The translations under genes were made by a program, and so were the position numbers. A stretch of DNA of 64,000 bases from Limisphaera sp049537155 (GTDB lineage: Bacteria > Verrucomicrobiota > Verrucomicrobiia > Limisphaerales > Limisphaeraceae): assembly GCF_049537155.1 (NCBI RefSeq), contig NZ_JBMVQZ010000002.1, forward strand, positions 62,001-126,000, in the 5' to 3' direction. Shown piece by piece: positions 1-9,100 of the stretch (positions within the stretch are counted from its first letter, which is position 1; every line of letters begins with the position of its first letter). The notes below the pieces were generated by a model. That model had not been told where the DNA came from. It searched no databases and saw only the letters and a program-made list of their open reading frames with translations.

Positions 1-537
1 CACGAGCCTGCCGACCGGCTCTGGAGCGCGGGGGGGTTTTTCTTTCTGGGGCACCCCTGGCACCACGGTTTCCTGCAGAGGGACGGTCCCCGATACAGCC
101 GGGTCCGGGAATGCACCTTTGTCACGGGATGCGGTTTTTTACTGCGCAGCGAGGCTTTGAAGAAAGTCGGCTTTTTTGACGAACGGTACGTTTTTTACTC
201 GGAAGACGCGGAGCTTTGTCTGCGGATTCGCGAGGCGGGCTGGCGCGTGGTGTACCTGCCAACCGCGCGGATGTGGCACAAGACATCCACGACGCTCGCC
301 AAGAACCGGCCGGTGCAGCTCTACTACAGTACGCGGAACAACCTGCACCTGTTGGATCGGCATGCGAGCGTGGGGAAACCATTGATCCGGGCGGCCTACC
401 TCGGACTTGTCTGTCCGGCCAAGATGCTGCTGTTTGTTGCGCTGGGGCGTTGGGCCAATGCACGGGGCATCTGGCGCGGAATCCGGGACTGGCGCCTGGG
501 CCGATTCGGCTGGTACGAGGAACATTACGCGGACTGA
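1..537 (+). CDS. Glycosyltransferase family 2, C-terminal part (cut by window edge)
   Basis: The frame is open from base 1 and gives about 178 residues of the C-terminal half of a GT2 (GT-A fold) glycosyltransferase of the rhamnosyltransferase-like type. Seen in the sequence: VTGCGFLLRSEAL, then GFFDERYVFYSEDAELCLR, where the ED pair is the usual catalytic-base region, followed by GWRVVYLP and MWHK. The last ~60 residues carry the hydrophobic and basic tail common after this domain. Such enzymes add sugars to O-antigen, capsule or exopolysaccharide at the inner membrane. The donor and acceptor cannot be read from this fragment. The start and the N-terminal DxD region lie outside the window. 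Confidence 0.88.
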   Translation, partial: HEPADRLWSAGGFFFLGHPWHHGFLQRDGPRYSRVRECTFVTGCGFLLRSEALKKVGFFDERYVFYSEDAELCLRIREAGWRVVYLPTARMWHKTSTTLAKNRPVQLYYSTRNNLHLLDRHASVGKPLIRAAYLGLVCPAKMLLFVALGRWANARGIWRGIRDWRLGRFGWYEEHYAD

Positions 538-712
538 AGATCGGGCCGTGTCTGCTGCGTGGCTACGGTGTGCGATGGCCGGCGGCGCGGGGCGCTTGAA
601 ATCGGCGCGCCGCGAGGCGGGCTGCGGCCGGGCTTCCCGTATCCCGGCCCGACGGGCGCCTCGCGGGTGGGACGCCTCGTCGTGGGGATGCTGGTCCGGT
701 ATCGTACGGACC

Positions 713-1573
713 TTACGACCCGAGCTCGACAAACTCCAGCTGCGGCTGCGAGGCTAACAGGCCGCGTTGGTGGGCCAGGCCGAGGAACCGGCGAATGGCT
801 TCCCGGCCTTTCGGGCCGTAGTCGAGCGTCCAGTGATTGACGTACATACCCACGAAACGATCGGCCAGCTCGGGATCCAGGCCTCGGCCATAGCGTAGTG
901 CGTGGGCGAGGGCCTCCGGACGATGGTCCAGGGCGTACCGGATGCTGGCGGTGAGAATGCGGGCCACGCGGCTCCGGAGCGGATCCGGGTGCCGCTTGTG
1001 AATGACATTGCCGCCGAGGGGCAGGGGCAGGCCATCCTGTGTCTCCGCCCACCAACGGCCCAGGTCCACGCAAACCTCCAGTCCGGAGCGACCGTAGGTC
1101 AACTGCCCCTCGTGAATCAGCAGGCCGGCCTCGGCCCGGCCTTCCGCCAGGGCGTCGAAGATCCGGTCGAAAGGCACCACAATGTAGTCCAGTTCGCAGG
1201 CGGGTCGTTCCAGCCAGAGTTGCAGGGCCAGGAAGGCCGAGGTGAGCAGGCCGGGGACGGCGATCTTGCAGCGCAGCAGTTCCTCGCGGCCCAGGCGCCG
1301 GTGGGCCACCACCAGCGGGCCGTAACCGTCACCCATGCTGGCGCCGCTGGGCAGCAGGGCATAGTGCGCAGCGACGGCCGGATATGCGGCGAAGCTGATG
1401 GCGGTGATGTCCAGCTCGCCGCGCAGGGCGCGCTCGTTGAGGGTTTGGATGTCCTGCAGGACGTGCTCGAAGCGCAGTCCCGGCGTGTGGACCCTGCCCT
1501 CGGCCAGCGCGTAAAACATGAAGGCATCGTCCGCGTCGGGTGAATGCCCCAGGGTCAGTACCGTTTCCTGCAT
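713..1573 (-). CDS. mqnD: 1,4-dihydroxy-6-naphthoate synthase (futalosine menaquinone pathway)
   Basis: 286-residue cytoplasmic protein of the MqnA/MqnD periplasmic-binding-protein-like fold. The N-terminal signature GHSPDADDAFMFYAL is typical of MqnD, and the length fits the family (about 280). MqnD converts cyclic dehypoxanthinyl futalosine to 1,4-dihydroxy-6-naphthoate, so this organism probably makes menaquinone by the futalosine route. I chose the ATG at 1573, ten codons inside the longest frame, because it places the signature near the N-terminus as usual. pncB lies 82 bases upstream on the same strand, so the two may be co-transcribed, although their pathways are unrelated. No other mqn gene is in the window. 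MqnA is the only close alternative, and the PDADD signature favours MqnD. Confidence 0.9.
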   Translation of the reverse strand: MQETVLTLGHSPDADDAFMFYALAEGRVHTPGLRFEHVLQDIQTLNERALRGELDITAISFAAYPAVAAHYALLPSGASMGDGYGPLVVAHRRLGREELLRCKIAVPGLLTSAFLALQLWLERPACELDYIVVPFDRIFDALAEGRAEAGLLIHEGQLTYGRSGLEVCVDLGRWWAETQDGLPLPLGGNVIHKRHPDPLRSRVARILTASIRYALDHRPEALAHALRYGRGLDPELADRFVGMYVNHWTLDYGPKGREAIRRFLGLAHQRGLLASQPQLEFVELGS

Positions 1574-1655
1574 GGGGCGCCAATGTCTCCGGGGCGCGGC
1601 CAAAGTCGAGTCAAAAGGCCGCGCGGGTGCAGGTGGCGGCGGGATGCCGTTCGGC

Positions 1656-3137
1656 TCAGGACCGCCCGTCGTTGTGCGCGCTGCGCGCGGCCAGGATCAT
1701 CCGGAGTTTGCGCTCGTGCAGGCCGCGTTCAAGCCCTGCCGGATAGGGATAGGGTTGGACCAGGCGCAGGACACCGGGGTCCAATCGTGCCAACTGGTCG
1801 CGTGTGCGCCGGCGGATGTTTTCCAGATCGGGCAAGGCAACGACCTTGCGTCCGCTCCGGAACACGGGCTGCAGGAGGTCGGCGGCCGTGCAACCGGCCG
1901 GGATGCGCTTGCGCCGGGTGGCGTCCGCCGGGTCCACGATCTCCCAGGCATCCGGGCAGGGTGCATCCAGGTCGTGGATGGCGTCGGCCACGAAGCGCCC
2001 GTCGGCTTCGAAACGCCGGACCTGCAATCGGCCGGGGGTGGTGGTTTTGACGGCGGACTCGGATACCTTGATGCGAGGGCGCCACCGGCCTTCGGAGTCG
2101 CGGATGGCGGTGAGTTTGTACACGCCGCCGAGGGCGGGTTGTTCCCATCCGGTGACCAGTCGGGTGCCCACGCCCCAGGCATCGATGCAGGCGCCTTCCT
2201 GCCGGAGCCGGGCAATCTGATGTTCATCCAGGTCGTTGCTGGCGAGGATGCGCGTGGAGGCAAAGCCCGCCTGGTCGAGCATCTGCCGCGCCTGTCGGCT
2301 CAGCCAGGTGAGGTCGCCGGAGTCGAGCCGGATCCCGGCCAGTTCCAGGCCGCGGGCGCGCAGGCGGCGGCCCACCTCGATGGCGTGCTGGACGCCGGTG
2401 AGGCTGTCGTATGTATCCACCAGCAGCACGCAGGAGTCGGGCATGGCGTCGGCGAAGGCCAGAAAGGCATCCAACTCGGATTCGAACGCCATGACCCAAC
2501 TGTGCGCGTGTGTACCGCGCACGGGCAGGCCCCAGCGGCGGGCCGCCAGCACGTTGGAGGTGCCGGCGCAGCCGCCGACGTAAGCAGCGCGTGCCGCCAC
2601 CAGGCCGCCCTCTCCCCCCTGGGCGCGTCGCAGGCCGAACTCCCACACCGGGGCATTGCCGGCTGCCAGGCAGATGCGGGCTGCCTTGGTGGCAACAAGG
2701 GTCGGAAAGTTGATCCAGTAGAGCAGCGCCGTCTCGATCAGTTGCGCCTGCAGGATGGGGCCCTGGACCCGCAGCAAAGGTTCGTGGGGAAAGACCACCG
2801 TCCCTTCCGGAACGGCGTCCAGGTCGCATGCGAATTGCAGGCCCGCCAGATACTCGAGAAACGCCGGGTCGAACAAAGGCCGTCCCGCGGGCGTCCGGAG
2901 CGAGGCGAGGTATGCGAGGTCATCCCCCGTGAATCTCCAGTGCTCGAGATACTCCACCACGTGCGCAAGGCCGCAGGCCAGGGTGAATCCACCGCCGAAC
3001 GGGTTTTCGCGGAAAAAGAGGTGATACACGGCCTCCTGGGTGGCGCGGCCCGATTTCCAGAAGGCCTGGGCCATCGTCAGTTGATAGAGGTCCGTGAGCA
3101 GCGGACAGCCGCTCCGGGTCAGATCCGGCGGTTCCAT
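1656..3137 (-). CDS. pncB: Nicotinate phosphoribosyltransferase
   Basis: 493 residues, the usual length of bacterial NAPRTase. It makes nicotinate mononucleotide from nicotinate and PRPP in NAD salvage. Seen: LLTDLYQLTMAQAFW at the N-terminus, FGLRRAQG and GTSNVLAARRWGLPV in the middle, GTHAHSW carrying the conserved (phosphorylatable) histidine, and IRLDSGDL in the phosphoribosyl-binding region. The open frame runs far upstream to 3569, but that part is arginine- and proline-rich with no similarity. The ATG at 3137 gives the family's normal N-terminus. nadD at 60055 makes the next enzyme of the same pathway elsewhere in the window. Confidence 0.95.
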   Translation of the reverse strand: MEPPDLTRSGCPLLTDLYQLTMAQAFWKSGRATQEAVYHLFFRENPFGGGFTLACGLAHVVEYLEHWRFTGDDLAYLASLRTPAGRPLFDPAFLEYLAGLQFACDLDAVPEGTVVFPHEPLLRVQGPILQAQLIETALLYWINFPTLVATKAARICLAAGNAPVWEFGLRRAQGGEGGLVAARAAYVGGCAGTSNVLAARRWGLPVRGTHAHSWVMAFESELDAFLAFADAMPDSCVLLVDTYDSLTGVQHAIEVGRRLRARGLELAGIRLDSGDLTWLSRQARQMLDQAGFASTRILASNDLDEHQIARLRQEGACIDAWGVGTRLVTGWEQPALGGVYKLTAIRDSEGRWRPRIKVSESAVKTTTPGRLQVRRFEADGRFVADAIHDLDAPCPDAWEIVDPADATRRKRIPAGCTAADLLQPVFRSGRKVVALPDLENIRRRTRDQLARLDPGVLRLVQPYPYPAGLERGLHERKLRMILAARSAHNDGRS

Positions 3138-3267
3138 GGGCTTTACCACAGCATTTCTTGCAGGAGCAGGCAAGCCGGTGTCCTGCCAGCGGGGCTGCGG
3201 CCGGGTGCATCCGGCTGGCCGGGGTCCGGACTTGCGGCATGGCGGCGGCGACCTACCCTCGACACAA

Positions 3268-4449
3268 ATGATGCGCGAATTCCGGCCGGATTCGGTTGAG
3301 CGGGCCCGTGGGGAGGTGCGTGGCGTGGGGGTGCAACGTGCGTGGCCCCAACCGCTCCGCGCGCCCGACCGGCTGAACTGCTGTTCCCGCCGTGCCTTTC
3401 TCGGGTGGACGCTGTTGGCCGCGGCCGGTTGTGCACGGTTTCCCGGGGTCGGCCCGCGGACGGACAGCGGGTGGGCGACCGGGCCGGTGATCGTCACGGT
3501 GCGCGGTCCTGTGCCGGCTGTCGAGCTGGGCCGGGCCCTCACGCACGAGCATGTCGTGACGGACTTCATCGGGGCCGAACAGGCGCCGGGGCCGCGTTAT
3601 GAAGCCGGAACCGCCATCCGCGTGGTTCTGCCCCATCTGCAGGCGCTGCGGGCCAGGGGTGTGGATGCGTTGTTCGAGTGCACGCCGCGTTACATCGGGC
3701 GCCACGTGCTCCTGTTGCGGCGCCTGAGCGAGCTCAGCGGCCTGCATGTGGTGACCAACACGGGGTATTACGGTGCGGCGGGGAACCGTTACCTGCCGCG
3801 GCACGCCCATCAGGAGAGCGAGGAGCAACTGGCCCGGCGCTGGATCGCGGAATGGGAAGGCGGGATCGAAGGCACGGGAATCCGCCCGGGGTTCATCAAG
3901 CTGGGGACGGACCGCGGTCCGCTTCCACCGCTGCATGTCAAGCTGCTGCGGGCGGCTGCCCGTGTGCATCTGGAGACCGGCCTGACGATTTGCGGTCACA
4001 GCGGCGACGGTGTGGCGGCGCTGGATCAGTTGCGCATCCTCGAATCCGAGGGGGTGTCTCCGGAGGCGTTTGTCTGGGTGCACGCGCAGAACGGGACGGA
4101 TGCGGAACGCATCGAGGCCGCGCGACGGGGTGCGTGGATCAGCCTGGATGGTTACAGCGTGGCTCCGGAGCAACCTGAACGGTATCGCGACGCCCTTCTG
4201 GCATTGAAGGCCGCGGGTGTCTGGCATCGGGTGCTGGTCTCGCATGACGATGGTTGGGCGGTGGAGGGGGAAGCACTGCACGGCGCGAGCCTGAGGCTTT
4301 TCAACAACGGAAACCCCCGACCCTACGCCAGTGTGTTCGAGCGGTTGTGGCCGGACCTGCTGGCCTCCGGGTGTTCGGGCGCGGATCTGGAGCGGCTTTT
4401 GCGCGATCATCCGGCGGCGGCGTTTGCCGTGCGTGTGAGACGGGTTTAA
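3268..4449 (+). CDS. Phosphotriesterase-like metal hydrolase, Tat-exported lipoprotein
   Basis: 393 residues of the amidohydrolase-superfamily PTE/lactonase type. All metal-site positions are visible: HEH at residues 93-95, the lysine expected to be carboxylated (FIKLGTDRG, K211), H244 in ICGHSGDG, H272 in WVHAQNG and D327 in SHDDG. The N-terminus has SRRAFLGWTLLAAAGC, a twin-arginine motif running into a possible lipobox, so the enzyme probably sits in the periplasm on a membrane. Family members hydrolyse lactones, esters or phosphotriesters; the substrate here is unknown. The start is uncertain: two adjacent ATGs at 3268 and 3271 leave about 35 residues before the RR pair, and a downstream GTG is possible. 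The gene is divergent from pncB and precedes the CARF-HEPN gene by 129 bases. Confidence 0.85.
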   Translation: MMREFRPDSVERARGEVRGVGVQRAWPQPLRAPDRLNCCSRRAFLGWTLLAAAGCARFPGVGPRTDSGWATGPVIVTVRGPVPAVELGRALTHEHVVTDFIGAEQAPGPRYEAGTAIRVVLPHLQALRARGVDALFECTPRYIGRHVLLLRRLSELSGLHVVTNTGYYGAAGNRYLPRHAHQESEEQLARRWIAEWEGGIEGTGIRPGFIKLGTDRGPLPPLHVKLLRAAARVHLETGLTICGHSGDGVAALDQLRILESEGVSPEAFVWVHAQNGTDAERIEAARRGAWISLDGYSVAPEQPERYRDALLALKAAGVWHRVLVSHDDGWAVEGEALHGASLRLFNNGNPRPYASVFERLWPDLLASGCSGADLERLLRDHPAAAFAVRVRRV

Positions 4450-4578
4450 GAGACGCGGCGGGCCGTTTTGCAGGGGCGGGCCCCGGCGGGTTCGGACCGC
4501 TGGAGGTCAGGACCGCCTGCGGAGGTGGAGGGGCGAACTTGTGTGCCCGGACAAAAGTCCTCACGTTTGCAACCGGCC

Positions 4579-5862
4579 ATGAAGGAAGCAGACACGAATC
4601 AAACAGAGATGAAGGTGCGGGCGGTGTTGATGTCCGTGGGTGGGTCGCCCGAGCCTTTGCTTGTGATTCTTCGCCGGCACCGGCCCGAGCAGGTCTGGTA
4701 TTTCTGTTCCGGCGACACCCGGTCCGTGGCGGAGGAGGTTCAAGCGCAGCTCGAATGGCGGCCGTTGGCGCGCTATGTCGAGGTCGAACGGTTCGAGGAG
4801 CTGAATCCGTGTTATCGGGAGCTGCGGCGGAAGATTCCGGAGTTGCTGGCGGAGTCGAAGATTCCCCGGTCCGAGGTGCTGGTGGATTACACCGGTGGCA
4901 GCAAGACGATGAGTGCCGCGCTGGTGTTGGCGGCGGTGGAATGGTTCCACCGGTTCAGTTACATCGGCGGTGAGAAGCGCGACAAGGGAGGGTTGGGGAT
5001 CGTGGTCGGGGGCACCGAGCGCTGTCTTTATCAGGGTAATCCGTGGGAAGAGCTGGCGGTGCGGGAGGGCGAACGGGCCAAGGTGCTTTGGGATCAGCAT
5101 CATTACGAGGCTGCGGCCGGTGTTCTCAGCGAGACGGCTCCGCGGGTTGCAAGGCGACTGCGGTTCGAAGCCCTTGCGGAGGTGGCGCGCGGCATGGCCG
5201 CTCGACATCGCATGGACTTCGGCGGAGCCAGGTCCCATCTGCACGGTGCGCGCGGGCGGCTGCGGCCGATGTTTGAAGGCCGGGAGGATGGAGGTTTGCT
5301 GGAGATGGTGGGGACGGCGTTGGAGATCTGCGACAGATGTGCGGAGGGTGGGGACGGCGAGCTGCTGCTGCGGGAGTTGCTCGACAATGCGCTGCGGACG
5401 GCGGGCCAGGGTCGGTATGAAGACGCGGCGGCGCGGCTCTATCGGGCCATGGAGCTGCAGGGGCAGTTGTGGTTGGAAGGGGCGACGGAGGGTCTGATGC
5501 GTCACGGGCGTTGTCCGGCGGAGAAATGGCCGGCCCTGCCGGAGGCTCTGAAGGCGTTGCCCTTCTGTCGGCCCGACGAGGGCGGGAGCGTCAGGTTGTC
5601 ACTCGAACAGGTCTTTCGTGCACTGGCAGCCCTGGGGGATGAGCGGGCGCGGGGGATTGTGGCGGACCTCGAACAGGGTGTGCACAGTCGCTGGCGGCGG
5701 GCCACCGAGAAAAGGAATGCCGGGATCCTGGCGCATGGGATCACGCCCGTGGGTCGGGAGGGGTTTGTGGAGATGAAACAGCTGGCCACGGAGTTCCTGG
5801 GGTTCGACCTGACCCGGGAGTTTCATCCGATACCGAAGTTCGACCTGCGGTGGCTGGAGTAA
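4579..5862 (+). CDS. CARF-HEPN protein, TIGR02710/Csm6-like ribonuclease
   Basis: 427 residues. The N-terminal ~150 form a CARF (Rossmann-like) domain: the ligand-loop motif SVGGSPEP at 19-25 and DYTGGSKT at 103-110 are the two standard cyclic-oligoadenylate-contacting motifs. A helical middle region follows. The C-terminal part carries a HEPN ribonuclease motif, KRNAGILAHG, with R379 and H386 (R-X6-H). Established knowledge: such proteins degrade RNA when activated by cyclic oligoadenylate made by a type III CRISPR Cas10. No Cas10, Csm/Cmr gene or repeat array is within the window, so the activator source is not visible. An in-frame ATG at 4609 (MKVRAVL) is an equally good start. No signal peptide is seen. 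A convergent surface-protein gene follows. Confidence is high for the family and low for what it responds to. Confidence 0.85.
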   Translation: MKEADTNQTEMKVRAVLMSVGGSPEPLLVILRRHRPEQVWYFCSGDTRSVAEEVQAQLEWRPLARYVEVERFEELNPCYRELRRKIPELLAESKIPRSEVLVDYTGGSKTMSAALVLAAVEWFHRFSYIGGEKRDKGGLGIVVGGTERCLYQGNPWEELAVREGERAKVLWDQHHYEAAAGVLSETAPRVARRLRFEALAEVARGMAARHRMDFGGARSHLHGARGRLRPMFEGREDGGLLEMVGTALEICDRCAEGGDGELLLRELLDNALRTAGQGRYEDAAARLYRAMELQGQLWLEGATEGLMRHGRCPAEKWPALPEALKALPFCRPDEGGSVRLSLEQVFRALAALGDERARGIVADLEQGVHSRWRRATEKRNAGILAHGITPVGREGFVEMKQLATEFLGFDLTREFHPIPKFDLRWLE

Positions 5863-5980
5863 GTCCGCGGCTCGGTGCGGTGCCGGGATATCGCGATCGT
5901 GTGTCGGGATGCCGATCCGGCAGGGCCGGCCGATGGGTGGAGCCCTGTCAGCGGCGGCCGGGTGGCCCGGCGGCGGGCTC

Positions 5981-5994
5981 AAGCCGGCCGGCTT
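5981..5994. terminator. 14-nt perfect palindrome in a convergent gap
   Basis: AAGCCGGCCGGCTT is self-complementary and lies between the convergent ends of the CARF-HEPN gene and the autotransporter-repeat gene. It could act as a weak two-way terminator, but it has no loop and no T-tract, and short GC palindromes are expected by chance here. Confidence 0.25.
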
Positions 5995-6114
5995 TCCGTG
6001 GCGGGCGAAGGGTTCCGGCAGATTCCATCCCGATGGGAGCCTGACCGGGCCGGGCCGGGCGGATGACGTCACTCGTGCCGGACCGCGGCCCGGTGTGCCC
6101 CTGATGGTGCCGCC

Positions 6115-9100
6115 TCACGGAATGCTCAGGCGGTAGAACAGCGGCGAGAGTGCCGGGTCCACGGGCAGGGTCAGTTCGAACCGGCCGGAGGGATCGAAGT
6201 TGTTGGTCAGGACCGGCCACCACTGTGCGGCGGGGAGCATGAGATTGGTGGAGGCACGCACGGTGTAGGCGGCTCCCGGGACGCCACCGGAACCCAGCAG
6301 GCGCAGTTCGGCACCGGTCAGTTGCACCTGCTCGATGGTGGGCTGGGCCGGGGCGGGCGGTCCCACGCGCAAGGTGCCGTCCACGGCCAGACGCGAAGCA
6401 TCCCAGGCCAGGTCCGGGCCGGGCACGGGAGGTTCGATCGCGTCGAAGCGGCCGGTGTAGGTGGCGGCGTCGAACAAGGTCAGGACATCGCCCTCAGCGA
6501 GGGGTTGGCCGGAGAGGTTCAGCCGGAGGATGCCGCCGAATCGGATTTCGGTTGCGCCCTGGAGGCGGTCGGAGTCGATGCTGCCTGTGTCGGAGCGGAA
6601 CACGTCAAACTCGGCGGTGCCGTTCAGGGTCACGACTCCATTGACGGTGAGCGTGCCGCGGTCGGTTCCGGCGGGTGCCACGGTGCCTCCGGGCAGGACC
6701 TCCAGCGGAGCGAGGATGGTGCCCCGGCCGGAGAGCGTGCCGCCGGCCACGAGCATGCGACGGGTTTGTTCCAGACGACCCTCGAGTTGGAAGGTGCCGT
6801 TGCTGACGACCGTTTCGCCGGTGTGAGTGCTGACGCCGCCGAGTCGCAGGGTGGACCCGCCCTGCTTGATGAGGTCGCCTTCACCGCTGATGGGGCTGTC
6901 CACGATGAGGAGGTTGCCGCCGGCGTTGAACCAGCAGGGGCCGTGGAGGGTGATGGGTCCGACCAGGCGGTTGGTCCAACTGGCATTGTTGACGGTGATG
7001 TTGGTGCCCGAGCCGTGGAACACGAACTGTTTGTTCCACGCGTTGGTGGTGCGGTAGAACTGGAGCGTGGCGCCGGGATGGACCCTCAGGGTGCGGTTCG
7101 GATCGCCCATGGAGGTGGTGGTGCCTTCGAATGCCAGGAGCCCCTGATGGATCTCGATGTCCGCCAGGGCGGGGTCGAACGTCACGCTGACGATGTACAC
7201 TCCGTTGGGTCCGACCTTGTGAAGGTTGAAGGGTTGTCCGCCGGTGCTGAGCCGTGCGGTGGCCGGGTCACCTGAACTGCCGCCGGGCGACCGGATGTCG
7301 AGGCGGCCGGTGCCGCCCACGGCCGTGTCTGCCGTGAGGGTCACGTCACGCACGTTGGGGCTGACGTAGTTGGGGTTGCCGTTGTTGTTCACGAGAGCCC
7401 CCTGATCGTTGGCGCCCCAGCCGGCGAGCACGATGGGCCGGTCCTGCAGATTCACGCCGTTGACGTCCAGGGTGCCGCCGGGATGAACCACGGCACCCGC
7501 CACCGGCAGGCTGTCGAGGGAGGTCACCTGCAGAATGCCGTTGCGGATTTCGACCGGTTCCGTGCCGACCAGTCCGGTGTTGTCTCCCGACAAGGTCAGT
7601 TGGCCGGGGCCGTCCTTGACGAGTTTGCCCATGCCTGTGAGGGTGCCATTGAAGGTTGCCTCGCCCGTGGGCGCCCATACCAGGGTCCCTTCCAACCCCA
7701 CGGCGGCAGGCAACTCGTTGGGACCGGTGTTGCTCAGGACCAGGGTGCTGCCGGGCGCAATGGCAAGCATGCTGCCACCGATGGCGTTGAGGTTGTCGCC
7801 GGCGAAGATCAGCGTCCCGCTGTTGAGGGTGAGGGAGTCGAACCGGTTGGTGCCGCTGTTTTCGATGCGGGTCACCGCCGGTCCGTTGACGATGAGCTGA
7901 CCTCCCTCCCACGCACCGGCCCCGGTGAACACGTAGGTCCGGGTGGCGGCGGCCAGGGTGAAGGTGCCCGGCACCAACGCCCCCTCGAGCCGGATCGGAG
8001 CCTGGGCGTTGCCTGTGTCGTCAAACAGGACGGAGTCGAGGTTGTAAAAGCGGTCGGCGCCCAAACCGTTGTTCCAGTTGGCGTCGCCCTGGACGTTCCA
8101 GCGGTTGGCAATGCCGTCGCCCACCCACGTGAGCGACCGGGGTGGATCGCCGCTGACGATCAAACGAACGGCTCCGGGCTGGGAAGTGTCGAAGTGGAAG
8201 GTGTACCGGCTGCGGGCCAGCGGGCCGACGACCTCGAAACTGGCGTTTTCCTGTGCGACCTGGGTGGCGGTGAAGAGGGTGTAGGCCGTGGTGGTGTCGA
8301 ATGTCCCTTCGAGGGCGTTGAGCCTGACCAGTTGTTTGCCGCGGAGCCGGAGTTGATCGAAGGTTTGGATCAGGTCGTTCAGACCCATGGCGCTGGCGGC
8401 CAGGTCGAATGCGAGCACGGCCCGGTCAAGGGTGAGGGGATGACTCAGGGTGAGGTAGCCGGCCTGACCCGTGCCGGCCGGGTCCAGCACCGCTCCGGGC
8501 TGAAGGGCCACCTCGCCGATGAGGGTACCGGATCCGGTCAGGCCGCCGGCGAGGGTCAGCGGATTTTCGAGTCCGCTCAGGTCCCAGTATGCCAACCCGG
8601 TGTTGCCCAGGTCGCAGCTTTGCACGCCTTCCAACCGGCTGCCGTTGAGGGCCAGGCACTGGTTGCTCACGGCAAGCACGGCCAGGTTGGTCAGTCGCCC
8701 GCCGTCGAGGATGAGGGTGTCGGCGTGCAATTCGGCGTTTTCGGGCAGGGTGAGGCTGCCGTTGGTGACGGTGACGGTGATCCGGCCGCCGCCCGATACG
8801 AACGCACCCAGCACTTCCACCCGCCCTTGTGTGATGTTGAGCGTGCCTTCCACCTGGGCGGCGCCGGCGCCCCCGCTGACGTGGGCGAGTTCCAGCCATT
8901 CGTTCACCCGGATCAGGCCCGGTCCCACCAGATGCAGCGTTCCGCGTGCGGCGTTGTTGCCCGGCTGGCTCTGGTAGCCCACGTACAACCGGTTCACGTC
9001 AAGCGTGCCCCGGTCCATCACGAAGTAACCGGCCGGTGTCCCGCTGCCGCTGCCGGTGCTGCTGCGTGCAATGAAGAGCGTGTCCACCAGGGCGTCCACC

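Noticed and set aside
1518..3299. 593-codon plus-strand open frame over mqnD and pncB
   Set aside because: It is antisense to two clear genes, low in complexity and without family features; long shadow frames are expected at this GC content.
4449..6115. Possible CRISPR array or cas genes around the CARF-HEPN gene
   Set aside because: No direct repeats with regular spacers are visible and no neighbouring gene has cas motifs.
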